Shown: positions 48,858-48,905 of the stretch, piece after piece | Position numbering within the stretch: position 1 is the first letter of the stretch | Layout: each line of letters starts with the position of its first letter | Assembly: GCA_964612455.1 (NCBI GenBank) | Contig: CAZTCB010000006.1 | Location: forward strand, 1 to 48,905 | Source: SFEB01 sp964612455 | GTDB taxonomy: Bacteria; Bacillota; Clostridia; Christensenellales; CAG-314 | Direction of reading: 5' to 3' | DNA: 48,905 nt | The notes under the pieces: model-generated | Database searches by the model: none | Told to the model about the DNA's origin: nothing | What the model saw: the letters and a program-made list of their open reading frames with translations, nothing else | Position numbers and translations under genes: made by a program

Positions 48858-48905
48858 TGCACCCCAAAAGTTAGACACTTTTAGGAGGTGCATTTTTTAT
48901 GGCAA
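48858..48905 (+). mobile_element. Left end of an IS3-like insertion sequence, truncated by the window
   Basis: The stretch beginning TGCACCCCAAAAGTTAGACA (48858) has the TG...GTTAGAC look of IS3/IS150-group ends. It is followed by AGGAGG (48883-48888) and ATG at 48899-48901, the likely start of the first transposase frame (only two codons fit). An inverted repeat (48855-48863 with 48887-48895, plus AAAAG/CTTTT) folds the ribosome site into a stem. The right end and transposase lie beyond the window. Confidence 0.7.

Noticed and set aside
1..48905. tRNA, rRNA, CRISPR array, prophage or replication origin
   Set aside because: I saw no cloverleaf with a conserved T-loop, no rRNA segments, no spaced short repeats, no phage structural genes and no DnaA-box cluster.

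Overview
The window reads as chromosomal core DNA of an anaerobic, probably endospore-forming member of the Clostridia (Bacillota). Three things point there. There is a spoIIID gene with a sigma-E-like promoter, and a gene block ordered like the Bacillus yaaO-tmk-holB-ricT-trmN6-rsmI region. There is also a trimeric NADH-linked [FeFe] hydrogenase, with a clostridial ferredoxin and a rubrerythrin-like protein. No respiratory chain gene is present. Most genes lie on the minus strand in tightly packed operons. Intergenic gaps often carry clear sigma-A promoters (TTGACA/TTGAAA-17-TATAAT) and U-tailed hairpin terminators. Species cannot be named from the sequence alone.

Layout. 1-2.1 kb (+): a decayed MarR-like gene, a TauE/SafE exporter, and pnuC behind a structured leader. 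2.4-4.3 kb (-): a response regulator and histidine kinase. 4.4-8.8 kb (-): topoisomerase IV (parE-parC). 9.1-10.3 kb (+): a two-gene chromate transporter. 10.4-12.1 kb (-): birA, a FlK-like thioesterase, spoIIID. 12.2-12.8 kb (+): a rubrerythrin-like protein whose di-iron ligands look lost. 12.9-20.3 kb (-): alaS (short form), glnS, dnaB, vanW and a PHP phosphoesterase. 20.5-22.2 kb (+): a NifU-like scaffold and a GGGtGRT protein. 22.3-26.2 kb (-): a MATE exporter behind an attenuator-like hairpin, a DUF1015 protein, a 47-residue membrane protein and cdaA (c-di-AMP synthase).

26.3-34.3 kb (-) is a ten-gene hydrogenase operon. The catalytic set is HydC (first gene), HydB and HydA (last genes). 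Between them lie two DRTGG proteins, two GHKL ATPases, a second hydrogenase-like iron-sulfur protein, a PHP protein and a thioredoxin-like [2Fe-2S] protein. The inner genes look like a sensing or signalling module tied to the redox enzyme. Directly upstream are 33-base repeats containing 15-base palindromic boxes. 34.7-35.3 kb (+) is an MBL-fold hydrolase. 35.4-38.4 kb (-) holds three YitT-family paralogues. 38.6-46.3 kb (-) holds an unknown membrane protein, rsmI, trmN6, a small ferredoxin, ricT, holB, tmk, a YaaO-like decarboxylase-fold protein and a SIS-domain protein. 46.4-48.3 kb (-) holds mtnN and alr. 48.4-48.8 kb (+) is mgsA, and the window ends inside the left end of an IS3-like insertion sequence.

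Points deserving attention: four genes (birA, PHP, trmN6, alr) have a -10 element 5-6 bases before the start codon and no Shine-Dalgarno, as expected for leaderless transcripts. Two transporters (pnuC, MATE) have terminator-like hairpins between promoter and start. The conserved but poorly understood scaffold/GGGtGRT pair, the CdaR-anchor-like mini-protein after cdaA and the hydrogenase signalling module are the best candidates for new biology. I saw no tRNA, rRNA or CRISPR array, and no hydrogenase maturase genes in the window. All family calls were made by eye, without database searches.
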